A stretch of 64,000 nucleotides of DNA from Amycolatopsis viridis (lineage in GTDB: Bacteria; Actinomycetota; Actinomycetes; Mycobacteriales; Pseudonocardiaceae): contig NZ_JAANOU010000001.1 in the NCBI RefSeq assembly GCF_011758765.1, positions 3,658,001-3,722,000 of the forward strand, written 5' to 3'. Positions 44,047 through 52,773 of this stretch are shown one piece after another (position 1 is the stretch's first letter; every line of letters begins with the position of its first letter). The translations under genes and the position numbers were made by a program. The notes beneath the pieces are model-generated. The model saw only the letters and a program-made list of their open reading frames with translations, ran no database searches and was not told where the DNA came from.

Positions 44047-44223
44047 TTAGCGGTCCTCGGGGGGTCCGCCGGCCAGGGGTACGTCGGGGTCGTCGTCGGC
44101 CGGGGGCTCCGGGTCGCGCCACTCCTCCACGCGGCTGGACCGGTTGCCCTGCAACGTGCCGCGCAGCTCGGCCTTGAGCGCGTCGTCCTCGCGGGGGCTG
44201 TGCTTCTCGCTACCGCGTTCCAT
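44047..44223 (-). CDS. Small hydrophilic hypothetical protein
   Basis: A 58-residue, highly charged, probably disordered protein (MERGSEKHSPREDDALKAELRG, then a DPEPPADDDPDVPLAGGPPEDR-like acidic proline-rich tail). ATG 44223 shares its A with the stop of the DUF3140 gene (TGATG), and AAAGGAG precedes it, so translation is well supported. Last gene of a four-gene set with DUF3140, DUF3618 and holin-like genes. Function unknown. Confidence 0.7.
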   Translation of the reverse strand: MERGSEKHSPREDDALKAELRGTLQGNRSSRVEEWRDPEPPADDDPDVPLAGGPPEDR

Positions 44224-44564
44224 CAGCCGGCTCCTTTCAACGGGTCGTGCCCGATCGTCATCAGCCGGTGCCGCCAGTTCTCCTGCCCGGCGGTCGGCTC
44301 CAGGTCGTCCCGGCGCTCGGCGTGCACCTTCTCCACGACCTTGCGCATCACGCGCTCGTCGTCCTCGGTCAGGTCCGTCCGGCGTTTGCCGAGGATGTCC
44401 AGAACTCGCTGGCCGGTTTTGGTGCCCGCCTGGTCCGGCAGCTCCTCGCTGTCCGTGCCGGCCGAGCGGACGCGCAGCCAGTCCCCCAGCTCCCGGGAGG
44501 ACATGTTCACCACGCGGTGGAACTCGTCCCACAGTGCTTCGTCCACATGCGACTCGGTCGTCAT
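44223..44564 (-). CDS. DUF3140 protein
   Basis: A 113-residue actinobacterial conserved protein: LWDEFHRVVNMSSRELGDWLRV at the N-terminus and VLDILGKRRTDLTEDDERVMRKVVEKVHAERR in the middle are the DUF3140 signature. Family members have no proven function; some occur near DNA-modifying or stress genes. It is soluble and charged. It is coupled by TGATG to the 58-residue gene and lies 4 bp after the DUF3618 gene. Confidence 0.8.
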   Translation of the reverse strand: MTTESHVDEALWDEFHRVVNMSSRELGDWLRVRSAGTDSEELPDQAGTKTGQRVLDILGKRRTDLTEDDERVMRKVVEKVHAERRDDLEPTAGQENWRHRLMTIGHDPLKGAG

Positions 44565-44568
44565 CGGG

Positions 44569-44787
44569 TCACCTCCGGGCGGTCAGCCTGCGCACCAGGA
44601 CCAGGACGAGGACGAGGATCCCGAGCCCGGCACCCGTGCCCAGCGCGATCCGCTGGGTCCGGTGCGCGGTCTCCTTCATCTTCCCGGCGAGTGCCTCGGC
44701 GGTCTCGCCCAGTTCCTGACGAGTCAGCTCGAGGTCGAGGCGCGCTTGTTCGGCGTCGTGCGGGAACGTGTCGCGCTTGGCCGTCAT
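44569..44787 (-). CDS. DUF3618 membrane-anchored protein
   Basis: A 72-residue protein of the DUF3618 type: an amphipathic N-terminal helix (AEQARLDLELTRQELGETAEALAGKM), then one C-terminal helix (LGTGAGLGILVLVLVLV) with a basic end. Such proteins accompany the Phage_holin_3_6-type protein in actinobacteria, as here, where its ATG overlaps that gene's stop (ATGA). Role unknown, probably envelope associated. Confidence 0.8.
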   Translation of the reverse strand: MTAKRDTFPHDAEQARLDLELTRQELGETAEALAGKMKETAHRTQRIALGTGAGLGILVLVLVLVRRLTARR

Positions 44788-45203
44788 CGGCGCATTCCCT
44801 CTCGAACGGCCGCCACGTCCTTGGGCAGCCCGGACACGGCCTCCTGCGGCACCGGCGGCACCGCGCCGGACAGCTGCTTCTTGCCGATCAGCCCGGCCAC
44901 TCCCCCGACGAGCAGCAGCGCGCCGCCGATGATCAGCGCCGATGCCCACGCCGGCAGGACCAGCGCCAGCGCCAGCACCGCCGCTGCGATGAGGGTGCCC
45001 GCCCCGAACAACGCCAGGATCCCGGCCGCACCGGCGAGACCCGCACCCGTGCCGGCCCGCTTGCCCTTCTGCCGCAGTTCTTCGGTCGCCAGCCGCAGCT
45101 CGTCCCGTACCAGCCGCTGGACCTGCTGCGACATGTCCTGGACCAGCTGCGCGATCGAGCGGTCCTCCACCGCCGTGGATCCGCGACCCGTGTCCTCACT
45201 CAT
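44784..45203 (-). CDS. Phage_holin_3_6-type (DUF1469) membrane protein
   Basis: A 139-residue protein with an amphipathic coil (IAQLVQDMSQQVQRLVRDELRLATEELRQKGK) and two long helices (AGLAGAAGILALFGAGTLIAAAVLALALV and ALIIGGALLLVGGVAGLIG). Despite the Pfam name it is a chromosomal envelope protein found throughout actinobacteria, not evidence of a prophage. First gene of the four-gene set. Confidence 0.82.
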   Translation of the reverse strand: MSEDTGRGSTAVEDRSIAQLVQDMSQQVQRLVRDELRLATEELRQKGKRAGTGAGLAGAAGILALFGAGTLIAAAVLALALVLPAWASALIIGGALLLVGGVAGLIGKKQLSGAVPPVPQEAVSGLPKDVAAVREGMRR

Positions 45204-45256
45204 GCGTCGCCTCCCTTGGAGTAGCTCGCAGTCCGGCTACCCCCGGGCGAGGAGCG

Positions 45257-47041
45257 TTAATCGTCGTGCGTGGTCGGTGAGGTCCCGCTGGTGAGGCTCT
45301 CGGTGGCGGTTTCCGAGGGCGTTTTCGCTGCCTCGGAGTGCGGGATGGTCCTGCCCGTCAGCGTGATGTGCCCTTCTTCGTGCAGGCGCTCCACCAGGTG
45401 CGGGTAGTGCATCTCGAACGCGGGCCGCTCCGACCGGATCCGCGGCAGCGACAGGAAGTTGTGCCGCGGTGGCGGGCAGGTGGTGGCCCACTCCAGCGAG
45501 TTGCCGAAGCCCCACGGGTCGTCCACTTCGACCGGATCGCCGTACCGGTAGCTGCGGACCACGTTGTACATGAACGGCAGCATGGAGGCGCCGAGGATGA
45601 ACGCGCCGATCGTGGAGACCGTGTTCAGGATCGTGAAGTTGTCGGTGGCCAGGTAGTCGGCGTAGCGCCGCGGCATGCCCATGTCGCCGAGCCAGTGCTG
45701 CACCAGGAACGTCGTGTGGAACCCGATGAACGTGGTCCAGAAGTGCAGCTTGCCGAGGCGCTCGTCGAGCATCCGGCCGGTCATCTTCGGGAACCAGAAG
45801 TAGAAGCCGGCGAAGGTCGCGAACACGATCGTGCCGAACAGCACGTAGTGGAAGTGCGCGACCACGAAGTAGGTGTCGTGGATGTGGAAGTCCAGCGGTG
45901 GCGAGGCGAGCAGGATCCCGGTCAGCCCGCCGAGCAGGAACGTCACCAGGAACCCGACCGACCACAGCATGGGCGTCTCGAAGCTCAGCTGCCCCTTCCA
46001 CATGGTGCCGATCCAGTTGAAGAACTTGATGCCGGTCGGCACCGCGATGAGGAACGTCATGAACGAGAAGAACGGCAGCAGCACCGCGCCGGTGGCGAAC
46101 ATGTGGTGCGCCCAGACCGCGAACGACAGCGCCGTGATGCCCATGGTCGCGAAGACCATCAGCCGGTACCCGAACAACGGTTTGCGGCTGAACACCGGGA
46201 TGATCTCGGTGATGATGCCGAAGTAGGGCAGCGCGACGATGTAGACCTCGGGATGGCCGAAGAACCAGAACATGTGCTGCCACAGGATCGCCCCGCCGTT
46301 GGCGGGATCGAACACGTGCGCGCCGATGATGCGGTCCGCGGCCAGCCCGAACAGCGCCGCGGTGAGGATCGGGAAAACCGCGAGCACCAGCACGCTGGTG
46401 AACAGGATGTTCCAGGTGAAAATGGGCATCCGCCACATCGTCATGCCCGGGCAGCGCAGGGTGACGATCGTGGTCAGCATGTTGACGCCACCGAGGATGG
46501 TACCCAGACCGGACACGATCAGCCCGAAGATCCACAGGTTGCCCCCGATGCCCGGCGAGTTCGCCGCCTCGGACAGCGGCGCGTACGCGGTCCAGCCGAA
46601 GTCCGCGGCGCCGCCCGGGGTGAGGAACGACGAGAGCACGATCGTCCCGCCGAACAGGAACAGCCAGTAGGAGAACGCGTTCAGCCGCGGGAACGCGACG
46701 TCCGGCGAGCCGATCTGCAGCGGCAGGACCATGTTGGCAAAGGCGAACACGTTCGGTGTCGCGTAGAGCAGCAGCATGATCGTGCCGTGCATGGTGAACA
46801 GCTGGTTGTACTGCTCCTGCGACAGGAACTGCAACCCGGGCCGGGCGAGCTCGCCGCGCATGAGCAGCGCCAGCGCGCCGCCGATGACGAAGAAGGCCAG
46901 CGACGTGTACAGGTACATCAGGCCGATCAGCTTGTGGTCGGTCGTCCGTGCCATGCGCAACAGCAGGGCGCCCCGGCGGTGCCTGGCCGGCAGCTCGTAC
47001 CGGTTGCCCAGGACGATGGGACGTGCCTTCAGCTCCGTCAT
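45257..47041 (-). CDS. ctaD: Cytochrome c oxidase subunit I
   Basis: A 594-residue integral membrane protein with twelve helices, the catalytic subunit of aa3-type oxidase. Heme a and CuB/heme a3 ligands are visible: [30 protein letters not shown] with the His-Tyr cross-link region, HHMFATG, and [18 protein letters not shown]. The C-terminus carries the [12 protein letters not shown] segment and a long hydrophilic tail, normal for actinobacteria. It is isolated from other oxidase subunits, which are elsewhere in most actinomycetes, and is probably one of several ctaD copies. Confidence 0.97.
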   Translation of the reverse strand: MTELKARPIVLGNRYELPARHRRGALLLRMARTTDHKLIGLMYLYTSLAFFVIGGALALLMRGELARPGLQFLSQEQYNQLFTMHGTIMLLLYATPNVFAFANMVLPLQIGSPDVAFPRLNAFSYWLFLFGGTIVLSSFLTPGGAADFGWTAYAPLSEAANSPGIGGNLWIFGLIVSGLGTILGGVNMLTTIVTLRCPGMTMWRMPIFTWNILFTSVLVLAVFPILTAALFGLAADRIIGAHVFDPANGGAILWQHMFWFFGHPEVYIVALPYFGIITEIIPVFSRKPLFGYRLMVFATMGITALSFAVWAHHMFATGAVLLPFFSFMTFLIAVPTGIKFFNWIGTMWKGQLSFETPMLWSVGFLVTFLLGGLTGILLASPPLDFHIHDTYFVVAHFHYVLFGTIVFATFAGFYFWFPKMTGRMLDERLGKLHFWTTFIGFHTTFLVQHWLGDMGMPRRYADYLATDNFTILNTVSTIGAFILGASMLPFMYNVVRSYRYGDPVEVDDPWGFGNSLEWATTCPPPRHNFLSLPRIRSERPAFEMHYPHLVERLHEEGHITLTGRTIPHSEAAKTPSETATESLTSGTSPTTHDD

Positions 47042-47099
47042 GCGGCCCTCCCGGCTGCCGAGTGGACGAATCCAGGGTGCTCCGGATCACATCGGGGAA

Positions 47100-47816
47100 T
47101 CAAGACCCCAACCCGTACGTGGCGTAAGCGCTGCGGATGACCGGCTGGGCGACGTTGCGCACCCGCACCCCGCCGGGGGTCACGCCCTGTTCGCAGCCGA
47201 AGTGGGCGTGCCCGTGGATCGCCAGGTCGGCACCGCATTCGTCGATCACCTCGCCGAGCTGGTAGGCACCCAGGAACGGGTAGATCTCCGGCGGTTCACC
47301 CCGCAGGGTCTCCGGGATGGGCGAGTAGTGGGTCAGCGCGATGCGGAAGTCGGTGTCGTCGAGCTCCAGCATCGCCCGGCGCAGCGCGTCGGCCCGCTCG
47401 ATGCTGTGCTCGACGAACGCCTTCATCTCGCGCTCGCCGAACGCGCTCGCGCACTTGCCGGCGAACCCGCCGCCGAAGCCCTTGACCCCGGCGATGCCCA
47501 GCTGCTGCCCACCGGCCGCCACCCGGGTCGCGGAGCCCTCCAGGACCTGGATGCCGTGGTCCTCCAGGAGCTTGGTGATGTCGTCCTGACGGTCACTGTG
47601 GTAGTCGTGGTTGCCCAGCACCGCCACCACCGGCCGGCCCAGGCCGCTGAACTCGTCGGCGACCACCTCGGCCTCCTCCAGTGCGCCGTGCCGGGTCAGG
47701 TCACCGGCCAGCAACAGCACGTCCGCCAGGTCGCCCAGGTGTTCCAGCGCGGGGCGCAGCAGCCCCCGCGCGTCCTCGCCGAGGTGCACGTCCCCGACCG
47801 CCGCCACGCGGATCAC
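47100..47816 (-). CDS. Metallophosphoesterase
   Basis: A 238-residue calcineurin-like phosphoesterase with the metal-site motifs in order: AVGDVHLG, LLAGDLTRHG, VLGNHDYH, ALTHYSP and IHGHAHFG. It is soluble. It is the third gene of a tightly coupled set (its ATG at 47816 overlaps the BON-protein stop). The substrate could be a nucleotide or phosphodiester; YkuE/Icc-type members are closest in motif. Confidence 0.9.
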   Translation of the reverse strand: MIRVAAVGDVHLGEDARGLLRPALEHLGDLADVLLLAGDLTRHGALEEAEVVADEFSGLGRPVVAVLGNHDYHSDRQDDITKLLEDHGIQVLEGSATRVAAGGQQLGIAGVKGFGGGFAGKCASAFGEREMKAFVEHSIERADALRRAMLELDDTDFRIALTHYSPIPETLRGEPPEIYPFLGAYQLGEVIDECGADLAIHGHAHFGCEQGVTPGGVRVRNVAQPVIRSAYATYGLGS

Positions 47817-48076
47817 CGCAGGTCCTCCCTCCGGGCCGGCTCGCGGGTATCGGCCACCCGCACGTCGTTGTGCACCCGCAGGCCCGGCGCGACCTCGTGC
47901 AGCACGGTCTCCAGCTCGGCGCGCCGCTCGTCGCAGGTCACCTCCCCGGACAGGTGCACGTCGTCGCCACGGACGTTCACCCGGACGCCCATCTCGGCCG
48001 TCCGCGGGTCCTCGGCCAGGGCGCGGCGCAGGTGGGCCGCGCGGTACTGGGGTGTTTCCCGCCCGTCGGTCATCAC
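47813..48076 (-). CDS. BON-domain protein
   Basis: An 87-residue soluble protein that is essentially one BON domain: HLRRALAEDPRTAEMGVRVNVRGDDVHLSGEVTCDERRAELETVLHEV with the conserved central Gly. BON domains bind membranes or phospholipids, but this one has no signal peptide. It overlaps both neighbours by ATGA, so it is made together with the nucleotidyltransferase and phosphoesterase. Confidence 0.82.
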   Translation of the reverse strand: MMTDGRETPQYRAAHLRRALAEDPRTAEMGVRVNVRGDDVHLSGEVTCDERRAELETVLHEVAPGLRVHNDVRVADTREPARREDLR

Positions 48077-48630
48077 GCGGTTCCTTCGAGCTCGACGACG
48101 TCCAGCGAGTCCAGCAACGTCAGGAACGCCTGTGCGTACGGCGACTCGCCGGTCTCCTTCGCCACCCGCTCCCAGTCGACCTGTTCCCGCAGGTCGCGGG
48201 CGATGTGCAGGAGCGGTGCGAGATCGCAGCGGTGCGCGTCGAGGACGAGCAGCTTGTCGATCATGATGTCGGTGCCGCCCAGGACCGGTGCCATGGCCGG
48301 GCCGACGCGCATCACGTCCGAGCGGCGGAGGGTCTCCTCGGTGACCGGGCGGTAGTTGGGCCGGAAGATCAGATCGACCAGGACCTCACCGTCCCAGACC
48401 TTGCTCAGCCAATCCTCCGGCGGGTCGTCGGCCCGCATGCCCTCGGCCACCAGGGCCGCCCGTGCCGCCGGCACGTCCTCCTCCTTGAGGAACACGTCCA
48501 CGTCGTGGTCGGAGGGCGGGCCACCGCGGGCGTAGACCGCGCATCCGCCCGCCACGGTGAACGGGATCTCCCGAGCCGTCAGCGTGGTGACCACCCTGGT
48601 CAGCGTCCGCAGCAACGACTGCTCGTCCAT
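48073..48630 (-). CDS. Nucleotidyltransferase-fold protein (AbiEii/MNT-like)
   Basis: A 185-residue protein with the minimal nucleotidyltransferase fold: IPFTVAGGCAVYARGGPPSDHDVDVFL provides the GG and hDhDh metal-binding motif, and EVLVDLIFRP the third acidic residue. This is the pattern of aminoglycoside-type and toxin-like nucleotidyltransferases. ATG 48630 is the start. First gene of the coupled set with BON and phosphoesterase genes. No matching antitoxin is seen, so a toxin role is not supported. Confidence 0.8.
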   Translation of the reverse strand: MDEQSLLRTLTRVVTTLTAREIPFTVAGGCAVYARGGPPSDHDVDVFLKEEDVPAARAALVAEGMRADDPPEDWLSKVWDGEVLVDLIFRPNYRPVTEETLRRSDVMRVGPAMAPVLGGTDIMIDKLLVLDAHRCDLAPLLHIARDLREQVDWERVAKETGESPYAQAFLTLLDSLDVVELEGTA

Positions 48631-48745
48631 CCCGGCCGGGTACCCGTCCCCGACCGGGGCAAACGGGTGCCGCGGCGGACGGGTTTCGCGCCCCGCGCCC
48701 CGGGTATGACCCGTCCCGTTCGTGAGGTTGGGAGCGATCGAGGCG

Positions 48746-49111
48746 ATGCGGCGCAGCACCGAACTCAGGCTGGCCCGGACGGTGGACGCCGCACGCCGGG
48801 CACGCCGGTTCACCACTGAGGTGTGCGCACGCTGGCGCGTCGCCCAGCTGGCGCCGGACGCGGCGGTCGTCGTGACCGAACTGGTGGAGAACACGCTGCG
48901 GCACACCCGGATGGCACCGAGACTCGCCCTGGAACTGCACCGGGACGAGCTGACGGTCCGGGTCACCGACGACGACCCGGGCGAGGCGATCATGCGGGAG
49001 GGTGGCCACCCACCGGGGCTGGGACTGCTGCTGGTGGCCCAGACGTCCCGGGAGTGGGGATGCGAGCGGGTTCCCTCCGGGGGCAAAACGGTGTGGGCGG
49101 TCCTGCGCTGA
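48746..49111 (+). CDS. Anti-sigma factor-type ATP-binding protein (HATPase_c_2)
   Basis: A 121-residue GHKL-fold protein like RsbW/SpoIIAB serine kinases: VVVTELVENTLRHTRMAPRLAL is the N-box and VTDDDPGEAI with GHPPGLGLLLVAQ the G-boxes. It would bind a sigma factor or phosphorylate an anti-anti-sigma STAS protein, and a STAS gene lies 304 bp downstream. ATG 48746 is chosen; GTG 48722 in frame is possible but has no ribosome-binding site. It is divergent from the nucleotidyltransferase operon. Confidence 0.85.
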   Translation: MRRSTELRLARTVDAARRARRFTTEVCARWRVAQLAPDAAVVVTELVENTLRHTRMAPRLALELHRDELTVRVTDDDPGEAIMREGGHPPGLGLLLVAQTSREWGCERVPSGGKTVWAVLR

Positions 49112-49119
49112 ACGCGCGG

Positions 49120-49156
49120 CCGGCGGTGCGGGACCACCGCTGTCCCGCACCGCCGG
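49120..49156 (+). terminator. Hairpin terminator after the anti-sigma factor gene
   Basis: A 15-bp perfect stem (49120-49134 with 49142-49156, CCGGCGGTGCGGGAC and complement) with a 7-base loop begins 8 bp after the stop codon. Confidence 0.85.
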
Positions 49157-49339
49157 TGCACCCACCACGGACGGCTCGCGCCGCGCCTGCGGCACCCTGC
49201 CGACCCGCACCGGATACCCCGTGCTGCCGTCGCCAACCGGGATGAAGCGGGTTGCCAAGCAGCGGGGCGGGTCCGTACGGTCGGAGGTGAGCGGTTGAGC
49301 TACCAGCCGTGCCGGGAACGGACACACCCGGCTGGAGAT

Positions 49340-49356
49340 TTCGAAGACATTTCGAA
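49340..49356. promoter_or_regulatory. Paired TTCGAA boxes upstream of the STAS gene
   Basis: Two copies of the palindrome TTCGAA (49340-49345 and 49351-49356) are spaced 11 bp, one helical turn, in an AT-rich island 60-75 bp before the STAS start. A regulator site or promoter element is plausible. The remainder of the 303-bp gap has only the terminator at 49120. Confidence 0.4.
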
Positions 49357-49414
49357 TACCTGGACGCGTGTGCGGCCGTCCCCGCTGTGCTCACCACCAA
49401 CCGGGGAGACTCCC

Positions 49415-49789
49415 GTGTACCAAGCTCACGAGCTCCGCATCGACATCACCGACCGGCCCGACGGGATCCGGCTGGCCCGCCTGTCCGGCGAGCTGGACCT
49501 CGGCGCCGCACCCGCGCTCCGCCGCTGCCTGACCGAGTGCCTCGACCACGGCCGCACCTTCGTCGTGGACCTGGAGGCCGTCACCTTCCTCGGCTCGGCG
49601 GGCCTGCAGGCCCTGGTCGACGCCGACGAAGCGGCGGCACGCCGCGAACTGCGCTGGGCCCTGGTCGGCAGCCACCGCACCGTCGTCCGCCCGCTGGAGA
49701 TCACCGGCCTGCACGAGCAGCTGCCGCTCTACCCCAGCGTCACGGTGGCCGCCCGTCACCTGTCGGAGACCACCTCGATCACCGGCTGA
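49415..49789 (+). CDS. STAS-domain anti-anti-sigma factor
   Basis: A 124-residue STAS protein like SpoIIAA/RsbV. The phosphorylatable Ser is in VTFLGSAGLQALVDADE; the preceding strand LARLSGELDLGAAPALRRCL and the helix after are the family pattern. Unphosphorylated, it would sequester the anti-sigma kinase and free a stress sigma factor. GTG 49415 is set by GGGGAGA 6-12 bases upstream. The likely partner is the HATPase encoded at 48746. Confidence 0.9.
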   Translation: MYQAHELRIDITDRPDGIRLARLSGELDLGAAPALRRCLTECLDHGRTFVVDLEAVTFLGSAGLQALVDADEAAARRELRWALVGSHRTVVRPLEITGLHEQLPLYPSVTVAARHLSETTSITG

Positions 49790-49856
49790 GGCACGCCACT
49801 CCCCCGCGAACACGGTCACGGCCCGGCCACCGGGGTTGCCGTGCGGGTGGTCGGGA

Positions 49857-51116
49857 TCACGTTCCGGGCGCACGACCCAGCCGGACCAGCCGCAGGCCGC
49901 TGCCCCGGACCGCGGCCGGGTCGAGCACGTTGCGCATGTCGACCACGACGTCGCCCTCGGCGACGGCGGCCAGCTGGCTCCAGTCGAGCCGCGCGAACTC
50001 GGGCCATTCGGTCAGCACCACCAGCACCCGGGCGCCCTTGGCGGCCAGCACCGGGTCGTCCACGCGCTGGACCGGTCCGGTGTCGGCGGTCACGGCCGGG
50101 TCGTAGCCGGTCAGCGTGGCGCCGGCGGCGGCCAGCCGCCCGGCGACCGCGAGTGCCGGGGAGTCCCGCAGGTCGCCGGTGCCGGCCTTGAACGCCAGCC
50201 CGAACAGGCCGATGCGGGCACCGTCGAGGCTGCCGCCCGCGGCGTCGCGGATCCGGGCGGCCACGTGGTCGTACTGCCGGTCGTTGGCCTCGATCGCGGC
50301 GCGCAGGACGGTCAGGTCGACCCCGGCGCCGGCGGCGGAGGCGACCAGCGCCCGGGTGTCCTTGGGCAGACACGACCCGCCCCAGCCGGGGCCGGGGCGC
50401 AGGAAGTGCGGGCCGATCCGCTCGTCCAGGCCCATCGTGCGGGTGACCGCGTCGATGTCGGCGCCGGTGCGTTCGCACAGCCGGGCCAGCAGGTTGACGT
50501 AGGACAGTTTGAGCGCGAGGAACGCGTTGCTGGCGTATTTGCCCAGCTCCGCGCCGGCGTGCCCGGTGCGCACGATCGGCGCACCGAGGTCCGCGTAGAG
50601 CGCGGCGACCCGGTCCACCGCGTGCTCGTCGCCGCCGAGGACGACCCGGTCGGGGTGCCGGAAATCGTGCACGGCGTGCCCCTCGCGCAGGAACTCCGGG
50701 TTGCTCACCACGGCGATCCCGGTGGTGCCGGCGATGCGGGCGCAGGTGCCGACCGGCACGGTCGACTTCACCACCAGCACGGTGTCCGGCGCCGGGCGGA
50801 TCGCGGCCAGCACGGCCTCCAGCGCGCCGAGGTCGGCCGTGCCGTCGGGCCCGGTCGGCGTGGGCACGCAGGCGAACACGAACTCCCGCGCGCCGGCCGC
50901 CCGCACGTCCGGGGTGAACCGCAGCCGCCCGGCGGCCAGGCCGTCACGCACCAGCGGCGCCAGGTCCGGCTCGGCGAGCGTGACCTCGCCCCGGGACAGC
51001 CGCGCCACCTTGGACTCGTCGACCTCCGCGCACAGCACGTCGTGGCCGAGCGCGGCGAGGCAGGCGGCCGTGGTGAGGCCGACGTACCCGGCCCCGGCGA
51101 TCCCGACCGCGGCCAT
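49857..51116 (-). CDS. UDP-glucose/GDP-mannose dehydrogenase family (UDP-glucose 6-dehydrogenase-like)
   Basis: A 419-residue NAD-dependent oxidase of sugar nucleotides, oxidising UDP-glucose to UDP-glucuronate. The N-terminal Rossmann motif is GIAGAGYVGLTTAACLA; VPTPTGPDG, STVPVGT, NPEFLREGHAV and GAELGKYASNAFLALKLSYVN follow, and the catalytic Cys is in PGWGGSCLPKDTRAL. It is the last gene of the nine-gene glycoside operon, one base after the GT9 stop. With the decarboxylase-like epimerase at the other end of the operon it would supply UDP-glucuronate and UDP-xylose. Confidence 0.93.
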   Translation of the reverse strand: MAAVGIAGAGYVGLTTAACLAALGHDVLCAEVDESKVARLSRGEVTLAEPDLAPLVRDGLAAGRLRFTPDVRAAGAREFVFACVPTPTGPDGTADLGALEAVLAAIRPAPDTVLVVKSTVPVGTCARIAGTTGIAVVSNPEFLREGHAVHDFRHPDRVVLGGDEHAVDRVAALYADLGAPIVRTGHAGAELGKYASNAFLALKLSYVNLLARLCERTGADIDAVTRTMGLDERIGPHFLRPGPGWGGSCLPKDTRALVASAAGAGVDLTVLRAAIEANDRQYDHVAARIRDAAGGSLDGARIGLFGLAFKAGTGDLRDSPALAVAGRLAAAGATLTGYDPAVTADTGPVQRVDDPVLAAKGARVLVVLTEWPEFARLDWSQLAAVAEGDVVVDMRNVLDPAAVRGSGLRLVRLGRAPGT

Positions 51117-51117
51117 G

Positions 51118-52050
51118 TCAGACCTCCGCCACCTTGCGGCCCGCCGCAACCACCTCGTCGACGGTGATGGCCAGCAGGCCGGGGGCCGGTTCCGCGGCGA
51201 ACGGGTCGCCCTCCTCGCCCGCCCACAGCACCACGTGCCGGTCCTCGGTCCCCGGCGGCGGACCCCACCGCCACGGCGGGGTCGGACCGAACAGCAGCAC
51301 CGACGGCGTTCCATAGGCCGTGGCCAGGTGCGCGATGCCGGTGTCCCCGCTGATCAGCAGCCGCGCCCGGGACACGAGCGCGGCCAGTTCGCTCAGCCCG
51401 GTGCGCCCGGCCAGCACGGTGTCCGGAGGCAGGCCGGCCGCGGCGGCGAGCTCCCCCGCGAGGTCCCGCTCCGCGGCGCTACCGGTCACCACGACGCGGT
51501 GACCCGCGCGGGAAAACTCGCGCGCGACCTCGGCGAACCGGCCGGGCGGCCAGCGCCGCGACCCGTATGCCGCGCCGGGGTGCACGACGATCGCGTCCGG
51601 CGCCGGGCTCGGCACGTCCGGCCGGGTCAGCGCGAGGTCGCCGGGGTCGGCCTCGATCCCGTAGTGGGCGAGCATCCGGCACCAGCGCTGTGCCTCGTGC
51701 TGGTCTGCCACCCAGTCCGGTCCGTCCGCACCACCGGTGGCCGGGTGCCGGTGGGCGAGCAGGCGGCCGGGCCGGGTGCCGAGCAGGTCGCGCACGCTCT
51801 CCGGGCCGCTGCCGTGCAGGTTGACGGCGACGGCGGGCGGTGCGCCGTCCCAGCGCAGCGCGCCCAGCCCCGGGGTGGGCAGCACCCGGTCGACCGCGCC
51901 GGTGAGCGCGGCGATCCCGTCCAGCGCCGCGGGCGCGGCCAGGGTGATCCGCGCGTCCGGGAACGCGGCCCGCAGGCCGCGCAGCGCCGGGACGGCGACC
52001 AGGAGGTCGCCGAGCCCGAGCGCCCGCAGCACCAGGACGTCGACGGTCAC
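51118..52050 (-). CDS. Glycosyltransferase family 9 (heptosyltransferase-like), copy 2
   Basis: A 310-residue GT9 enzyme. The opening VLVLRALGLGDLLVAVPALRGL and the donor-site region VVHPGAAYGSRRWPPGRFAEVAREF, then LISGDTGIAHLATAYGTPSVLLFGPTPPWRWGPP are typical. GT9 enzymes use ADP-heptose in Gram-negatives; the operon provides an NDP-heptose, so heptose is the likely donor here too. GTG 52050 overlaps the stop of the SDR gene. It differs from the other GT9 at 54695, which suggests two successive transfers. Confidence 0.9.
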   Translation of the reverse strand: MTVDVLVLRALGLGDLLVAVPALRGLRAAFPDARITLAAPAALDGIAALTGAVDRVLPTPGLGALRWDGAPPAVAVNLHGSGPESVRDLLGTRPGRLLAHRHPATGGADGPDWVADQHEAQRWCRMLAHYGIEADPGDLALTRPDVPSPAPDAIVVHPGAAYGSRRWPPGRFAEVAREFSRAGHRVVVTGSAAERDLAGELAAAAGLPPDTVLAGRTGLSELAALVSRARLLISGDTGIAHLATAYGTPSVLLFGPTPPWRWGPPPGTEDRHVVLWAGEEGDPFAAEPAPGLLAITVDEVVAAGRKVAEV

Positions 52051-52763
52051 GGCCAGGAGCCCTCCTCGGAGTGCGCGACGACCAGCTCGCGCACCTCACA
52101 ACCGGCCGGCTGGGACAGTGCGAACAGGACAGTCGCGGCGACGTTGCCCGGGTGGTTCAGCTTCGCGTCGGCGGGTGGCTTGTACTGCTCGTCGCGCTCG
52201 TCGAAGAACGCGGTGTGCATGCCGCCGGGGACCAGCATGGTCACCCCGATGCGGCCCGCGGTCTCCGCGGCCAGCGCGCGGGTGAACCCGACCACGCCCC
52301 ACTTCGAGGCGCAGTAGGCGGTGGCGTCGCTGACCGCCTTGATGCCCAGGGTGGACGCGACGGTCACGACCTTGCCGTGCGAGCGTTCCAGGTACGGCAG
52401 CGCGGCACGCACCACCGCCGCGGTGCCGAACAGGTTGACCTGGACGACCCGCTCCCAGTCCGCTGTGGACACCTGGTCGAGCTTGCCGGGGAAGTCGATC
52501 CCGGCGGCGGTGAACACCGCGTCCAGACCGCCCGCCTGTTCGGCGAGCTCCCGCACGGCCCGCTCGGTCTCGGCCGTGTCGGTGAGGTCGACCGGGACGT
52601 AGGGCACCCCCGCGGCCGGGGGCTTGCGGTCGAGCACCAGCGGGGTCCCGCCGGCCTGCGCGACCGCCTCGACGGTCGCCGCGCCCAGCCCGGACGCACC
52701 CCCGGTGATCAGCACCTTGCCGACGTTGCCTGCCTTGCCCACCTTGCCTGCCGAAGTTGGCAT
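52047..52763 (-). CDS. Short-chain dehydrogenase/reductase
   Basis: A 238-residue classical SDR: cofactor motif VLITGGASGLGAATVEA, NAG-equivalent TAAGIDFPGK, catalytic Ser in VASTLGIKAVSDA and YxxxK in AYCASKWGVVG. It is the classical, not the extended, type, so it is not the usual ADP-heptose epimerase. It may oxidise or reduce a sugar intermediate of the operon. ATG 52763 has GGGGAG upstream and lies 10 bp after HldE-like gene. Confidence 0.9.
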   Translation of the reverse strand: MPTSAGKVGKAGNVGKVLITGGASGLGAATVEAVAQAGGTPLVLDRKPPAAGVPYVPVDLTDTAETERAVRELAEQAGGLDAVFTAAGIDFPGKLDQVSTADWERVVQVNLFGTAAVVRAALPYLERSHGKVVTVASTLGIKAVSDATAYCASKWGVVGFTRALAAETAGRIGVTMLVPGGMHTAFFDERDEQYKPPADAKLNHPGNVAATVLFALSQPAGCEVRELVVAHSEEGSWP

Positions 52764-52773
52764 GTCTCCCCTT

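Noticed and set aside
44784-45203. Prophage remnant because of a holin-family protein
   Set aside because: This holin family is a chromosomal envelope family in actinobacteria; no other phage genes are nearby.
48073-48630. MNT-type toxin of a HEPN/MNT pair
   Set aside because: No HEPN gene is adjacent; the neighbours are BON and phosphoesterase genes.
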